Part shown: in pieces, positions 39,293-49,369 of the stretch | Layout of the letters: every line of letters starts with the position of its first letter | Numbering within the stretch: position 1 is the first letter of the stretch | Source: Agrobacterium tumefaciens | GTDB taxonomy: Bacteria > Pseudomonadota > Alphaproteobacteria > Rhizobiales > Rhizobiaceae | Direction: 5' to 3' | Assembly (NCBI RefSeq): GCF_009649785.1 | Contig: NZ_WJOK01000007.1 | Location: 183,305 to 247,304, forward strand | Length of the DNA stretch: 64,000 nucleotides | Notes under the pieces: generated by a model | What the model saw: only the letters and a program-made list of their open reading frames with translations | The model's database searches: none | What the model was told of the DNA's origin: nothing | Program-made: the position numbers and the translations under genes

Positions 39293-40084
39293 TCATATAG
39301 GACCGGAAATGGCCATTGCAAAGGTCAAAACGGTCACATCCGTAGCACCCGCCTTCCGCAAGACGCGACTTGCCGCGCCCACCGTCGCACCAGTGGTATA
39401 AACATCATCCACCAGCACCACTCGCTTGCCATAAACATCGGTTTTTCGGCCGGGCGCTATTGCAAAAGCACCCCGCACATTGTCCTGCCGGGCAAGCGCT
39501 GAAAGCCCCACCTGCCGCTCGGTCGGCTTCACGCGCAACAGCGTGCCGGCAAGCAGCGGTTTGCCGGTGGCCTTGGCCAGATGCCGTGCGAGCTCAGCGG
39601 ACTGGTTGAAACGGCGACGCCAGAAGCGGTGGCGATGCAGCGGAACCGGCAAGATACAGTCGCAGCTATCAACCGTTCCGTCGCTTGCCCGCAGCATCCA
39701 CAGCGCCATGAAACGCGCAAGATCGGTCCGGTCCTGATATTTCAGCCGGTGTACGAGTTTACGCGCGGTTCCCTCATGGCTGGCAACAGCACGCAAACGG
39801 TCGAAAGGCGGTGGGTCGGCGATGGCTTGTGCGCTCACAATACCCGCGCCGTGATCCCGGGCGAAGGGGATACCCAGAACCTCGCAAAAAGGCCGATCGA
39901 TAAAGGCCACATCCCGCCAGCAATCCGCACACAGGGCACCCTCGCCGCCGGTCATGCGGGAACACCCTGCGCAAGTGGGAGGATAGACCATGCGGAAGGC
40001 CGAGTGCAACACGCTGCGTGCCGCCATCGAAACCGTCGCGGACTTCGACAGCAATCCCGAAAACAAATCTTCACCAGCGCCCAT
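39293..40084 (-). CDS. ComF family phosphoribosyltransferase-like protein
   Basis: About 263 residues from ATG 40084, or 244 from ATG 40027; neither has a strong ribosome site and the start is uncertain. N-terminal zinc-finger-like cysteines (YPPTCAGCSR and ALCADCWRD), the central LVHRLKYQDRTDLARFMA and ILPVPLHRHRFWRRRFNQSA, and the PRPP-loop VVLVDDVYTTGATVGAASRV are standard for ComF/GntX. Family members are linked to DNA uptake or use of extracellular DNA, but in non-competent bacteria the role is unclear. Divergent from the methyltransferase gene. Confidence 0.88.
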   Translation of the reverse strand: MGAGEDLFSGLLSKSATVSMAARSVLHSAFRMVYPPTCAGCSRMTGGEGALCADCWRDVAFIDRPFCEVLGIPFARDHGAGIVSAQAIADPPPFDRLRAVASHEGTARKLVHRLKYQDRTDLARFMALWMLRASDGTVDSCDCILPVPLHRHRFWRRRFNQSAELARHLAKATGKPLLAGTLLRVKPTERQVGLSALARQDNVRGAFAIAPGRKTDVYGKRVVLVDDVYTTGATVGAASRVLRKAGATDVTVLTFAMAISGPI

Positions 40085-40228
40085 GAGGTTGACTTTAGCG
40101 CCGAACGGGTGCCTTTGCGAGAGAGATATGTTTCGGCCTCTGACCGGAAAAACAATGCCCGAAGCGGCATGACAGCAACGATGCGGCCCGCCGATCCCAA
40201 AGGCGCTACAGGCCGAGCAGGCACGACG

Positions 40229-41110
40229 ATGGATATTCTCTTTGACCAGGCCCTGATCGAACAAAATCGCCGCCGGGCGTGGAACCGGCGTGACGACAAG
40301 GCCCTGTTTCTTCTCGACATGGCCGCCGACGAGTTTGCCGACAGGCTCGCCATCGTCGAGCGCCGTTTCGAGACCGCAATCGAACTGCACGGCGGGACGG
40401 GCATCACCGCCCGGCGTGTGACTGAGACGGGCAAGGTGGAATCCATCCGCCGTATCGAGACGGATACCTCCTTTGCGACGGATGGGAATCTGCCGCAGGT
40501 GGCCTCCATGGAGCATCTGCCGCTCGAAGAAGCCTCCGCCAATCTCATTGTTTCCCCGCTTGCCCTCCACCTCACCAACGACACCCCCGGTGCGTTGATC
40601 CAGATAAGGCGGGCGTTAAAGCCGGACGGGCTGTTTCTCGGAGCCATTCCCGGCAGCGGCACATTGCAGGAACTGCGCGACGTGCTGTTGACGGCAGAAG
40701 CCGAGTTGACCGGCGGCGCCAGCCCGCGCGTCATTCCCTTTGCCGATGTGCGCGATGTTGGCGCACTGTTGCAGCGTGCCGGTTTTGCGCTTCCCGTCAC
40801 CGACGCGGAAACTTATACGGTGCGTTACGACTCGATTTTTCCGCTGATGCGCGATCTGCGCGCCATGGGCATGGCCAATCCGCTGGCAAGCCGCAGCAGA
40901 AAACCGCTCAATCGCGCTTTTTTCCTGCGGGCAGCGGAGCTTTACGCCGAACGTTATTCCGATCCGGACGGGCGGATCAGAGCCACGTTTTCCATCATCT
41001 ATGTCTCAGGCTGGGCACCGCACGAGAGCCAGCAGAAACCGCTGAAACCTGGTTCCGCCAAAATGCGCCTTGCCGATGCCTTGAAGACGACCGAAGTCAA
41101 GCTTTCCTGA
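40229..41110 (+). CDS. SAM-dependent methyltransferase (BioC/NDUFAF5-like)
   Basis: 293 residues. Start MDILFDQALIEQNRRRAWNR is the usual N-terminus of an alphaproteobacterial family related to the complex I assembly factor NDUFAF5 (arginine hydroxylase-like) and to BioC. The SAM motif I glycines are poorly conserved (AIELHGGTGITARRV), but the later part SMEHLPLEEASANLIVSPLA and LKPDGLFLGAIPGSGTLQEL is typical. The C-terminus includes the SRSRKPLNRAFFLRAAELYA block. No strong ribosome site. Function may be complex I assembly rather than methyl transfer. Confidence 0.78.
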   Translation: MDILFDQALIEQNRRRAWNRRDDKALFLLDMAADEFADRLAIVERRFETAIELHGGTGITARRVTETGKVESIRRIETDTSFATDGNLPQVASMEHLPLEEASANLIVSPLALHLTNDTPGALIQIRRALKPDGLFLGAIPGSGTLQELRDVLLTAEAELTGGASPRVIPFADVRDVGALLQRAGFALPVTDAETYTVRYDSIFPLMRDLRAMGMANPLASRSRKPLNRAFFLRAAELYAERYSDPDGRIRATFSIIYVSGWAPHESQQKPLKPGSAKMRLADALKTTEVKLS

Positions 41111-41127
41111 TAGGCGTAGCGCAGGCC

Positions 41128-41298
41128 TCAGATGTTGGCAAAAGTATCGGCGAGGAACTGGAATACAGCATTGATGTTGCTGCCGATGGTGGCTCCGCCA
41201 CCGATGATGGTGGCGGAAATAACGCCGACGATCAGGCCGTATTCGACTGCGGTCGCGCCGTTTTCGTCTTTAAAGAAACGAATAAAACAATGCAGCAC
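41128..41298 (-). CDS. Flp/Fap family type IVb pilin
   Basis: 56 residues. The prepilin signature FFKDENGATAVEYGLIVGVI is present: leader ending in Gly, cleavage expected before ATAVEYGLI, then a hydrophobic stretch. Such pilins are assembled by the Tad/Cpa system. The chosen start is GTG at 41298, 8 nt after GGAG, giving the short charged leader usual for Flp; an ATG at 41319 would add seven residues without a ribosome site. No tad/cpa genes are nearby, so this is an orphan copy that would need machinery from elsewhere. Confidence 0.85.
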   Translation of the reverse strand: MLHCFIRFFKDENGATAVEYGLIVGVISATIIGGGATIGSNINAVFQFLADTFANI

Positions 41299-41413
41299 GG
41301 GATATTCTCCATCCGCCATCCGGTGATTACGCTAACCGGCATTATATATTGCTAAAATCGAATTTATACTATGCCACGGGCATGAGGAATCCGTTACCGA
41401 TGATGGTAAACGA

Positions 41414-41728
41414 TCAGCAACCGCTCTCGCTGCTATAGCCCGTCACGACACAGGGCATCTCGGGCATCGGCTGGGTTATACTGCGGCGGATGGAATAGGT
41501 CTTGCCGGCATCGGTCTTCTTGATGGAGCCGGTGCTTATCATGTCGTAATTGTCGGAGAACTGCGCGACGCGCGTTGATGATTTTCCGGCAAGCATGGGG
41601 GTGACTATCAAGGAAAGAGCAATCACAGCCGTCCCGAAAAGCAGCGCGACATTAAGAACGCCGGTGCGACGGGATTTGTTGGAGTAAGACTGACGACCTT
41701 CCACCGTCTTCCAGAAATCCTCGTTCAT
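41414..41728 (-). CDS. Unrecognised small membrane protein
   Basis: 104 residues that I cannot assign. Start MNEDFWKTVEGRQSYSNKSR (ATG 41728, with GAGGTTGGCT upstream). One transmembrane segment at about 23-42 (GVLNVALLFGTAVIALSLIV), then a ~60-residue polar outer part with two cysteines close to the C-terminus (MPCVVTGYSSESGC). It resembles small alphaproteobacterial single-span proteins of unknown role. It lies about 90 nt upstream of the orphan pilin on the same strand, which could mean joint expression. Confidence 0.72.
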   Translation of the reverse strand: MNEDFWKTVEGRQSYSNKSRRTGVLNVALLFGTAVIALSLIVTPMLAGKSSTRVAQFSDNYDMISTGSIKKTDAGKTYSIRRSITQPMPEMPCVVTGYSSESGC

Positions 41729-41890
41729 AGCCAACCTCATACGCGCAGTTTACCGCTTCTTTAGCTTAACAATCTGCCAGAGGGTGCTGAACGATCTGTT
41801 AACACAGCCTCGTTTTGGCACGGTAAAGCGGAGTTACGGGATGTTTTCAACAGGCTGCGCGAGGGGATGGAACCCGCCAGGTAGGTCGCT

Positions 41891-42304
41891 TTAAATCAAA
41901 TCCTGAAGGAAGGGGATGAGCGGCTCGTCGGCCGGCGGCATCGGATAATCACGCAGAGCCTGCGGCTTTACCCATTTAATTGCCTGTCCTTCGCGCCCAT
42001 GGGCCATGCCTTCATAACGACGGCACACGTAAAGCGGCATCAGCAGGTGAAAAGTCTCGTAGGTATGGCTGGCGAACGTCAGCGGCGCAAGGCAGGCTAT
42101 CTTGGTCTTGATACCCAGCTCCTCGTCCAGCTCGCGGACAAGGGTCTCCTCCGGTGTTTCGCCTTGTTCCACCTTGCCGCCTGGAAATTCCCACAGGCCG
42201 GCAAGCGACTTGCCCTCAGGTCGTTGCGCCAGAAGAATACGGCCGTCCTGATCGAGAAGGGCGCAGGCGGCAACCAGCAGGATTTTTTTGCCCGCTTCGC
42301 TCAT
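41891..42304 (-). CDS. mutT: 8-oxo-dGTP diphosphatase (MutT)
   Basis: Removes oxidised dGTP from the nucleotide pool to prevent mutation. 137 residues with a complete Nudix box at residues 42-65 (GGKVEQGETPEETL followed by VRELDEELGI). LLVAACALLDQDGRILLAQR and LWEFPGGK are typical of the MutT branch. It overlaps the GNAT gene by 4 nt on the minus strand. Other Nudix hydrolases cannot be fully excluded, but the length and motif context fit MutT. Confidence 0.9.
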   Translation of the reverse strand: MSEAGKKILLVAACALLDQDGRILLAQRPEGKSLAGLWEFPGGKVEQGETPEETLVRELDEELGIKTKIACLAPLTFASHTYETFHLLMPLYVCRRYEGMAHGREGQAIKWVKPQALRDYPMPPADEPLIPFLQDLI

Positions 42305-43077
42305 TCTTCACCAGCCTTGCGCCAGTAGCGATAGGAATAGGCCTCGGTGAAGCCGAATTTTTCATAAAGTGCAATCGCGGGCGCATTTGTGGAGACGACC
42401 TGCAACCAGGCGCTTTTGGCGCCGCTGATGCGGGCCCAGCGCAGTGCTGACGCCAGCAGCTGCGTGCCGAGGCCCTTTTTCCGCTGCGACTTCTCGACAT
42501 CGAGGGAAAGAATGCCGGCAAGATCGTTATCCTGCACGCAGATAACGGTGGCAAGTGCGCTGCCCCCTGCTTCTTCGTTGATGAACAGGCCAAGGGTCGG
42601 CTTGATCGAACTGAGGATTTCAGCGATCGCCGGGCGCAGGGTCGGGTCGCCATCGCTGACCTTGATGCTCGCCTCGACAAAACGGCCAATATCGTGGCTC
42701 GGCAGGCTGACCAGCGTTTCCGGCAGTTCCATGCCAGCGAGATCGGCCGTCATGACCTTGACCTCCTCAACCATGGACCAGCCGTCCTTTACCAGAAAAT
42801 CCTTGAGCTGCGGCGGCATCAGCGTCGTTTCGCGCACCACCAGCGGACGGCCGAAATCCTCGAAGCGCTTACGCGCCTTTTCCAGCCGCACCGCGCAGTT
42901 TCCATAATCGGAAGGATCGAGCGGCACCACGCAATTGATGCGTTTGGATGGATGCGACCCCGTCAGGCGGATTTGCCAGCTACCGTCATAAATCACCGAC
43001 GAGGCCGGCCATGCCCGAAAGCTGACTGCTTCCAGACGGCGAACCAGCGGCAGATTGACGATTTTATTGTCCTGCAT
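42301..43077 (-). CDS. Two-part GNAT N-acetyltransferase
   Basis: 258 residues. The C-terminal half is a GNAT domain: CVQDNDLAGILSLDVEKSQR and KKGLGTQLLASALRWARISG (acetyl-CoA binding R/QxxGxG/A) and NAPAIALYEKFGFTEAYSYR. The N-terminal ~110 residues, with FRAWPASSVIYDGSWQIRLT, look like a diverged second GNAT-type or substrate domain seen in a rhizobial family. ATG at 43077; a TTG at 43092 is unlikely. It starts just after argJ and overlaps mutT. The acetylated substrate is unknown. Confidence 0.85.
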   Translation of the reverse strand: MQDNKIVNLPLVRRLEAVSFRAWPASSVIYDGSWQIRLTGSHPSKRINCVVPLDPSDYGNCAVRLEKARKRFEDFGRPLVVRETTLMPPQLKDFLVKDGWSMVEEVKVMTADLAGMELPETLVSLPSHDIGRFVEASIKVSDGDPTLRPAIAEILSSIKPTLGLFINEEAGGSALATVICVQDNDLAGILSLDVEKSQRKKGLGTQLLASALRWARISGAKSAWLQVVSTNAPAIALYEKFGFTEAYSYRYWRKAGEE

Positions 43078-43095
43078 TCTCTTCGGCTCCAACGG

Positions 43096-44337
43096 TCAGC
43101 TCCGGTAGTCGCCGTTGATCGCAACATATTCCTTGGTCAGGTCGCACGTCCATACGGTGGCCTTGCCCTCACCGAGACCGATGTCAACCTTCACCGGGAT
43201 GTCTTCCAGCCGCATCACGGCGGTGGTTTCCGCTTCCGAATAATCCGGATCGCGTTCGCCATTGACGGCAACGCGCACGCCGCCGAACCAGATGGCAAGG
43301 CGATCACGGTCGGCCATTTCACCGGATTTGCCCACAGCCATGACGACGCGACCCCAATTTGCATCTTCGCCGGCAACCGCGGTCTTCACCAGCGGTGAGT
43401 TGGCAATCGAAAGGGCGATCTTCTTGGCAGCGACATCGTTTTCCGCGCCGGTAACGGTGACTTCGACCATCTTGCGTGCGCCTTCGCCATCGCGAACCAC
43501 CTGCAGGGCCAGATCTTTCAGGAGATCGTTCAAGGCGGCGCGGAAGGAGGAAAGCCGCTCGTCATCGGTGCGCGTCACCTTGACCTGACCGTCCTCAGCC
43601 GCCGCACCTGTCGCAAACAACATCAGCGTATCGGAGGTGGAGGTGTCGCTGTCAACAGTCACGGAATTGAAGGTCGGGCCGACACCGGCGGAAAGCAGTG
43701 ATTGCAGCGCGGCCGGATCAATATCGGCATCCGTAACCACGAAAGAAAGCATCGTCGCCATATCGGGCGCGATCATGCCGGCACCCTTGGCGATACCGTT
43801 GATGGTGACCACGACACCGCCGATTTCGGCCGTGCGGGTCGCGACCTTGGGATAAGTGTCGGTCGTCATGATTGCCTTGGCGGCTTCCTGCCAGAAATCG
43901 GCTTCGGCCATGCCCTGCATGTCGCCCAGAACCCCGGCGAACTTGGTGGCATCAAGCGGCTCGCCGATTACGCCGGTCGATGCCAGAAACACTTCATTTT
44001 CAGAGCAGCCGACTGCAGCGGCTGCGGATTTCGCCGTCAATTCGGTCGCGGCCTTGCCTTTGACGCCGGTAAAGGCGTTTGCGTTACCGGAATTGACCAC
44101 CACGGCGCGCGCCACGCCACCGCCGAGATTGGCGCGGCAGAAATCAACGGGGGCCGAGGGGCATTTCGATTTTGTGAAAACGCCAGCCACGCTTGCCGGC
44201 TTGTCGAACACCATCAACAGAACGTCGGTCCGGTTCTTGTACTTGATGCCGGCGGCAGCCGTCGCCATGCGAACACCACGCAGCGCGGGCATGTCGGGAT
44301 AGGATTTCGGAGCGAGCGGGGAAACGGCAACGGACAT
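43096..44337 (-). CDS. argJ: Arginine biosynthesis bifunctional ArgJ
   Basis: Transfers the acetyl group from N-acetylornithine to glutamate (and may make N-acetylglutamate from acetyl-CoA) in arginine synthesis. 413 residues. The autocleavage site is visible in [20 protein letters not shown], with Thr195 as the new N-terminal nucleophile of the beta chain. [29 protein letters not shown] and DSDTSTSDT are family motifs, ending with the typical INGDYRS. It lies downstream of the peptidyl-prolyl isomerase gene and upstream of the GNAT and mutT genes. Confidence 0.95.
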   Translation of the reverse strand: MSVAVSPLAPKSYPDMPALRGVRMATAAAGIKYKNRTDVLLMVFDKPASVAGVFTKSKCPSAPVDFCRANLGGGVARAVVVNSGNANAFTGVKGKAATELTAKSAAAAVGCSENEVFLASTGVIGEPLDATKFAGVLGDMQGMAEADFWQEAAKAIMTTDTYPKVATRTAEIGGVVVTINGIAKGAGMIAPDMATMLSFVVTDADIDPAALQSLLSAGVGPTFNSVTVDSDTSTSDTLMLFATGAAAEDGQVKVTRTDDERLSSFRAALNDLLKDLALQVVRDGEGARKMVEVTVTGAENDVAAKKIALSIANSPLVKTAVAGEDANWGRVVMAVGKSGEMADRDRLAIWFGGVRVAVNGERDPDYSEAETTAVMRLEDIPVKVDIGLGEGKATVWTCDLTKEYVAINGDYRS

Positions 44338-44393
44338 GGGAAAGCGCCTGAGATTCTGGAAACGGGGAAGGTTTGAAAGTGCCTGAGATGAAG

Positions 44394-44416
44394 CGGGGCG
44401 GCCTGTGGCCGCCCCG
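44394..44416 (-). terminator. GC-rich hairpin between ppiC-like gene and argJ
   Basis: CGGGGCGGCC and GGCCGCCCCG form a perfect 10-bp stem with a 3-nt loop (TGT), 14 nt after the isomerase stop. No long T-run follows on the minus strand, so it may be a partial terminator or processing site. Confidence 0.6.
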
Positions 44417-44429
44417 TAACATGGTTTTA

Positions 44430-45293
44430 TTACTGCTGCGGCTGTGCCTGCTGTTCCTTCGTGGCTTCGTCGTAGCCCTTCTTCAGCGTCTCATCCATGA
44501 TTTCGATCTTCTGGTCAGCCTTTGCCTTCTCGATGAGGGCAACGTACTTGTCACGCATGACAAGCTGACGAACCTGCGGCTCGACCTGCTCGAAAGCCGG
44601 CGGCGGTGCGATGCGCTTGTCTTCCAGCTTGATGACGTGGAAGCCGAACTGTGTCTTGACAGGCGTCTTGGTGTAGGCGCCCTTTTCGAGACCGAAAGCG
44701 GCCTCTTCGAATTCCGGAACCATGCGGCCCTTGCCGAACCAGCCGAGATCGCCGCCATCATCCTTGTTGGAGTCGGTCGACTTTTCCTTGGCAAGTGCTG
44801 CGAAATCCTTGCCCGCATCAAGCTGCTTGATGACGTCCTTGGCTTCGTCTTCGCTTGCAACCAGAATATGGGCTGCCTTGATTTCTTCTTCCTTCGGCAA
44901 GGCTGCGACTTCCTTGTCGTAGCGCGCCTTCACCTCTTCATTGGTGACAGCGTCAACCACATGCTTGCGGAAATAGGCGTTGTGCAGCTCACGGTCCTGA
45001 ATGAACTCCATGCGCTTCTTGAAGTCTTCGGTCTTTTCCAGACCTTCGGCGCTGGCATTCTTCACGAGAAGCTTGACGTCGATCGCGCCGGAAAGGGCTG
45101 CGACCTTTTTCTGCTCGTCGGGAAGCTGTGCGAGCTGCGGATCGAGATTGCCCATGGCAAGGTCGAGTTCGGACTGGTGGATTTCCAGATCGCCAACCTT
45201 GGCGACAACCTTGTCTTCCTGTGCAAAGGCAGGAAACTGGAGGCCGAGCGTGGCCACAATCACCGCAGCCGCAATTTTATTATAGCGCAACAT
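44430..45293 (-). CDS. Periplasmic peptidyl-prolyl cis-trans isomerase (parvulin/SurA-like)
   Basis: 287 residues. Signal peptide [20 protein letters not shown] to about AFAQ, N-terminal chaperone helices, and a PpiC-type parvulin domain at about 134-232 ([55 protein letters not shown]). The C-terminus is Gln/Ala-rich. It should help fold exported proteins. It is divergent from secA, so the export motor and a periplasmic folding factor share an intergenic region. ATG at 45293 with AAAGG upstream; the frame extends to 45374 without support. Confidence 0.9.
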   Translation of the reverse strand: MLRYNKIAAAVIVATLGLQFPAFAQEDKVVAKVGDLEIHQSELDLAMGNLDPQLAQLPDEQKKVAALSGAIDVKLLVKNASAEGLEKTEDFKKRMEFIQDRELHNAYFRKHVVDAVTNEEVKARYDKEVAALPKEEEIKAAHILVASEDEAKDVIKQLDAGKDFAALAKEKSTDSNKDDGGDLGWFGKGRMVPEFEEAAFGLEKGAYTKTPVKTQFGFHVIKLEDKRIAPPPAFEQVEPQVRQLVMRDKYVALIEKAKADQKIEIMDETLKKGYDEATKEQQAQPQQ

Positions 45294-45393
45294 TTTGAAC
45301 CTTTCGGGGACAATGCCGGCTCCAGACATGGTTTCCGGCTCTGAAAAAACTTCCAAACACCGGATTGTGGCCATTCTGTAACGGGCAGAACCG

Positions 45394-45422
45394 TTGACAT
45401 CATTTGCCCCCCCTCTTATCTG
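45394..45422 (+). promoter_or_regulatory. Likely secA promoter
   Basis: TTGACA at 45394-45399, a 17-nt C-rich spacer, and TATCTG at 45417-45422 lie about 115 nt before the secA ATG. The -35 is perfect and the -10 moderate. By eye only. Confidence 0.45.
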
Positions 45423-45536
45423 TCACGCAACCTCGCGTCCAGATACGTTGAAGGGCGAAGTCCGTCATTTGTTGCCTAAATCGGCGTGATGGAAAAAACC
45501 GCCTGCGAAAACGGAATTTCAGAAAGGGCCAGTAAG

Positions 45537-48245
45537 ATGGTCAGCCTCGGCGGAATAGCCCGCAAATTGTTCGGTTCGGCAAATGAACGCCGCGTCCGCT
45601 CCTATAAAAGCAAGATCGCAGCCATCAATGCGCTGGAGGAAGCCACCAAGGCTCTTTCCGACGACGCGCTGGCGGCAAAGACGGCGGAGTTCCGCCAGCA
45701 GCTTGCGGACGGCAAATCGCTGGACGATCTGCTGATCCCGGCTTTTGCCGTCGCCCGCGAGGCGTCGCGCCGTGTTCTACACATGCGACCCTTTGATGTG
45801 CAGCTGACCGGTGCCATGATCCTGCACCAGGGCGCCATCGCCGAAATGAAGACCGGTGAAGGCAAGACGCTGGTGGCGACCCTTGCGGTCTACCTCAATG
45901 CGCTGGCCGGCAAGGGCGTGCATGTCGTTACCGTCAACGACTACCTCGCCCAGCGCGACGCGGCCACGATGAGCAAGCTCTACCGTTTCCTCGGTCTGAC
46001 GACCGGTGTGATCGTACACGGGCTAGATGACGACCAGCGCCGCGAGGCCTATGGCTGCGACATCACCTACGCCACGAATAACGAGCTTGGCTTCGATTAT
46101 CTGCGCGACAACATGAAATATGATCGCGCCCAGATGGTGCAGCGCGGCCACAACTACGCAATCGTCGACGAAGTGGACAGCATTCTGGTCGATGAGGCGC
46201 GCACGCCGCTTATCATCTCCGGCCCGCTGGACGACCGCTCCGATCTCTATAACACCATCGACGCCTTCATTCCGCTTCTGTCGCCGGAAGATTACGAAAT
46301 CGATGAGAAGCAGCGTTCGGCCAACTTCTCCGAAGACGGCACCGAGAAGCTTGAAAACCTGCTGCGGCAGGCGGGCCTGCTCAAGGGCGAATCGCTTTAC
46401 GACATCGAAAACGTCGCCATCGTTCACCACATCAACAATGCGCTGAAGGCCCACAAGCTCTTCACCCGCGACAAGGACTACATCGTCCGCAACGACGAAA
46501 TCGTCATCATCGACGAATTCACCGGCCGCATGATGCCGGGCCGCCGTTATTCCGAAGGCCAGCACCAGGCGCTGGAAGCCAAGGAAAAGGTGCAGATCCA
46601 GCCGGAAAACCAGACGCTGTCTTCCGTCACCTTCCAGAACTACTTCCGCATGTATGCAAAGCTTGCCGGCATGACCGGTACGGCGTCGACGGAAGCGGAA
46701 GAGTTCGGCAACATCTACGGTCTCGACGTCATCGAGGTGCCGACCAACCTGCCGATCCAGCGTATCGACGAGGACGACGAGGTTTATCGTACCGGCGAAG
46801 AGAAGTTCCTTGCCATCATCGCCGAGATCAAGGCGGCGCATGATCGTGGTCAGCCGGTTCTCGTCGGCACGACCTCCATCGAGAAATCCGAGCTTCTGGC
46901 CCACATGCTGCGCCAGTCCGGCTTTACCGATTTCCAGGTTCTGAACGCCCGTTACCACGAGCAGGAAGCCTATATCGTTTCGCAGGCCGGTGTTCCCGGT
47001 GCGGTCACCATCGCCACCAACATGGCCGGTCGTGGTACGGACATCCAGCTCGGCGGCAACGTCGAGATGCGTCTGGAGCGCGAGCTGGAAGGCATGGAGC
47101 CGGGTCCGGAGCGTGATGCGAAGGAAGCGGCCATCCGCGCCGAGATCAAGGTTCTCAAGGAAAAGGCGCTTGCCGCCGGCGGTCTCTACGTCATCGCGAC
47201 CGAGCGCCACGAAAGCCGCCGTATCGACAACCAGCTGCGTGGCCGTTCCGGCCGTCAGGGCGACCCCGGCCGCTCGAAATTCTATCTGTCGCTTCAGGAC
47301 GACCTGATGCGCATCTTCGGTTCCGAGCGCATGGACAGCATGTTGCAGAAGCTCGGCCTGAAGGACGGCGAGGCCATCGTCCATCCGTGGATCAACAAGG
47401 CGCTGGAACGCGCCCAGAAGAAGGTCGAAGCCCGTAACTTCGAGACCCGCAAGAACCTGCTGAAATATGACGACGTGCTGAACGATCAGCGCAAGGTCAT
47501 CTTCGAGCAGCGCCTCGAGCTGATGGAATCCGACAATATCGGTGAAACCGCAGCTGACATGCGCCACGAAGTGATCGAAGCGCTCGTCACCAAGCATATT
47601 CCTGAAAATGCCTATGCCGAACAGTGGGATATCTCCGGTCTCAAGGCCGGTATCGCCCAGTTCCTGAACCTCGACCTGCCGGTGGAGGAATGGGCGAAGG
47701 AAGAGGGCATCGCCGAGGACGACATTCTTCAGCGCGTTACCGAGGCCGCGGACAAATACGCCGCTGAACGTGCGGAACGTTTCGGCCCGGAGATCATGAC
47801 CTATGTCGAGCGCTCGGTCGTGCTTCAGACAATCGACCATCTGTGGCGCGAACACATCGTCAACCTCGATCACCTTCGTTCCGTCGTCGGTTTCCGCGGT
47901 TACGCCCAGCGCGATCCATTGCAGGAATACAAGGCGGAAGCCTTCGAGCTGTTCCAGTCGCTGCTTACCAACCTGCGTGAAGCCGTCACCGCGCAGCTGA
48001 TGCGCGTGGAACTGGTGCAGCAGGAACCGCAGCAGCCGGAGCTGCCGGAAATGACCGCGCATCACCTCGACCCCGTCACCGGGGAAGATGAGATGGCGCA
48101 GGGCGTGCCGGTCGCTTTCGTACCGGCCGAGGACCGCGACCCGAACAACCCCGCCACCTGGGGCCGTATCGGCCGCAACGAAATGTGCCCCTGCGGCTCG
48201 GGCAAGAAGTACAAGCACTGCCACGGCGTTTACGAACAGGCGTAA
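45537..48245 (+). CDS. secA: Protein translocase ATPase SecA
   Basis: Motor that drives unfolded proteins through SecYEG. 902 residues, full length. Start [20 protein letters not shown] is the alphaproteobacterial N-terminus; GGGCCAGTAAG precedes it. DEAD motor domain 1 has [14 protein letters not shown] Walker A ([20 protein letters not shown]), [20 protein letters not shown], then [24 protein letters not shown] NBD motifs, domain 2 with [15 protein letters not shown] and [20 protein letters not shown]. The C-terminal zinc-binding tail [14 protein letters not shown], which contacts SecB and ribosomes, is intact. The 733-codon open frame on the opposite strand is a shadow. Confidence 0.97.
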   Translation: MVSLGGIARKLFGSANERRVRSYKSKIAAINALEEATKALSDDALAAKTAEFRQQLADGKSLDDLLIPAFAVAREASRRVLHMRPFDVQLTGAMILHQGAIAEMKTGEGKTLVATLAVYLNALAGKGVHVVTVNDYLAQRDAATMSKLYRFLGLTTGVIVHGLDDDQRREAYGCDITYATNNELGFDYLRDNMKYDRAQMVQRGHNYAIVDEVDSILVDEARTPLIISGPLDDRSDLYNTIDAFIPLLSPEDYEIDEKQRSANFSEDGTEKLENLLRQAGLLKGESLYDIENVAIVHHINNALKAHKLFTRDKDYIVRNDEIVIIDEFTGRMMPGRRYSEGQHQALEAKEKVQIQPENQTLSSVTFQNYFRMYAKLAGMTGTASTEAEEFGNIYGLDVIEVPTNLPIQRIDEDDEVYRTGEEKFLAIIAEIKAAHDRGQPVLVGTTSIEKSELLAHMLRQSGFTDFQVLNARYHEQEAYIVSQAGVPGAVTIATNMAGRGTDIQLGGNVEMRLERELEGMEPGPERDAKEAAIRAEIKVLKEKALAAGGLYVIATERHESRRIDNQLRGRSGRQGDPGRSKFYLSLQDDLMRIFGSERMDSMLQKLGLKDGEAIVHPWINKALERAQKKVEARNFETRKNLLKYDDVLNDQRKVIFEQRLELMESDNIGETAADMRHEVIEALVTKHIPENAYAEQWDISGLKAGIAQFLNLDLPVEEWAKEEGIAEDDILQRVTEAADKYAAERAERFGPEIMTYVERSVVLQTIDHLWREHIVNLDHLRSVVGFRGYAQRDPLQEYKAEAFELFQSLLTNLREAVTAQLMRVELVQQEPQQPELPEMTAHHLDPVTGEDEMAQGVPVAFVPAEDRDPNNPATWGRIGRNEMCPCGSGKKYKHCHGVYEQA

Positions 48246-48272
48246 AAGGCCAGGGCTTTATGCCAGCAATCG

Positions 48273-48304
48273 ATCGCCCGTAACCTGCGTTACGGGCGAT
48301 TTTG
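48273..48304 (+). terminator. Rho-independent terminator of secA
   Basis: ATCGCCCGTAAC (48273-48284) and GTTACGGGCGAT (48289-48300) form a 12-bp perfect stem with a 4-nt loop, followed by TTTTGTTT. This is the clearest terminator in the window. Confidence 0.9.
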
Positions 48305-48394
48305 TTTGGGCAGGATCATTGCTGCTGGTCGGGGTGTTGACTGGTATCGGCACTTTCCATATGGGAGCCGGATCATCCTGCGGAAACTGCTTTC

Positions 48395-49288
48395 ATGGCC
48401 CCTCGCGATCTTGCCGCCTATATTTTTCTCGCGATTACGTGGGGCGTGTCTTTCCTGCTGCTTCTACATGTCGTCGCAGCCTTCGGCTGGATTGGCGCAG
48501 TCACGCTTCGCTCGCTCATAACCGCTGTAGCACTTTTTCTCATTGCGCGTGCGGCACGCCGGAAGCTGGTATTCTCCGCAAGCTGGCGCGCTTTCGCAAT
48601 CGTCGGCGCAACGACGGTCGCCGGGCAACTAATCGGCCTGTCCTACGCGACGCCTCAGATCGGCACTGCGATGGCAGCCATATTGGTGGCGACCATCCCG
48701 CTTTTTTCAATGCTGATCTCGCAGATTTGGGGTCTGGAACGCCTGACGCGGCAGGGTATTGCCGGTCTCGTCATCGGCTTTGCCGGCATCGTCCTGCTCG
48801 TTGGTTTTCCCGCCGTTCCTGTCACATCCGGCTTTGTCATTGGCTGTGCTGCCGCTGTCGCCGCCTGCATCTGTGCCGCCTATGGCAGCAATTTTGCGAG
48901 CCTGCACCTCAAGGGGGTTGGATCCTGGGAAATAACCATCGGTTCCTTCCTGACAGGCGGCCTGATGACCTTACCGCTTCTTTTCGCTGTGCCCTTGCCC
49001 GGAACGCCCGATCTCGTCGATTACGGTTATCTTCTGATACAGGCGGTCGTCATGAGCGGCCTGACCTACATCACCTATTTCAAGCTGGTCTCCTCGATCG
49101 GCGCAACGAAGGCGATCAGCGTGGAATTTGCCGTCACCGTTGTGGCGGTGCTTGTTGGCGCCCTGGTGCTCGACGAACCCCTGTCGCTTCCCCAGCTGTT
49201 CGGTGCCGGCATCATCATTCTGGGCTGCGCACTGGTGCTTGACCTCATGCCCAAGAAAAAGGCCCCGCCCACCCCGTCGGGTGCATGA
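48395..49288 (+). CDS. DMT-superfamily (EamA) transporter
   Basis: 297 residues, about ten transmembrane helices in two EamA repeats. Repeat 1 starts AAYIFLAITWGVSFLLLLHV and includes SYATPQIGTAMAAILVATIP; repeat 2 includes YLLIQAVVMSGLTYITYFKL and ISVEFAVTVVAVLVGALVLD followed by EPLSLPQLFGAGIIILG. The family exports or imports metabolites, often amino acids or drugs; the substrate is not readable. It lies just after the secA terminator. A weak GGA site is at the ATG. Confidence 0.88.
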   Translation: MAPRDLAAYIFLAITWGVSFLLLLHVVAAFGWIGAVTLRSLITAVALFLIARAARRKLVFSASWRAFAIVGATTVAGQLIGLSYATPQIGTAMAAILVATIPLFSMLISQIWGLERLTRQGIAGLVIGFAGIVLLVGFPAVPVTSGFVIGCAAAVAACICAAYGSNFASLHLKGVGSWEITIGSFLTGGLMTLPLLFAVPLPGTPDLVDYGYLLIQAVVMSGLTYITYFKLVSSIGATKAISVEFAVTVVAVLVGALVLDEPLSLPQLFGAGIIILGCALVLDLMPKKKAPPTPSGA

Positions 49289-49369
49289 AGGGTTTATTAG
49301 CGTTTTCCACCAATAGTCGTGTTGATCGTTACGGATCAGGCGGGATCGCGTTCGTCACGCGAGGGGAAA

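Noticed and set aside
46023..48224. 733-codon open frame antisense to secA
   Set aside because: SecA on the plus strand is complete and has all family motifs. The antisense frame is a by-product of high GC and codon bias and has no recognisable domain.
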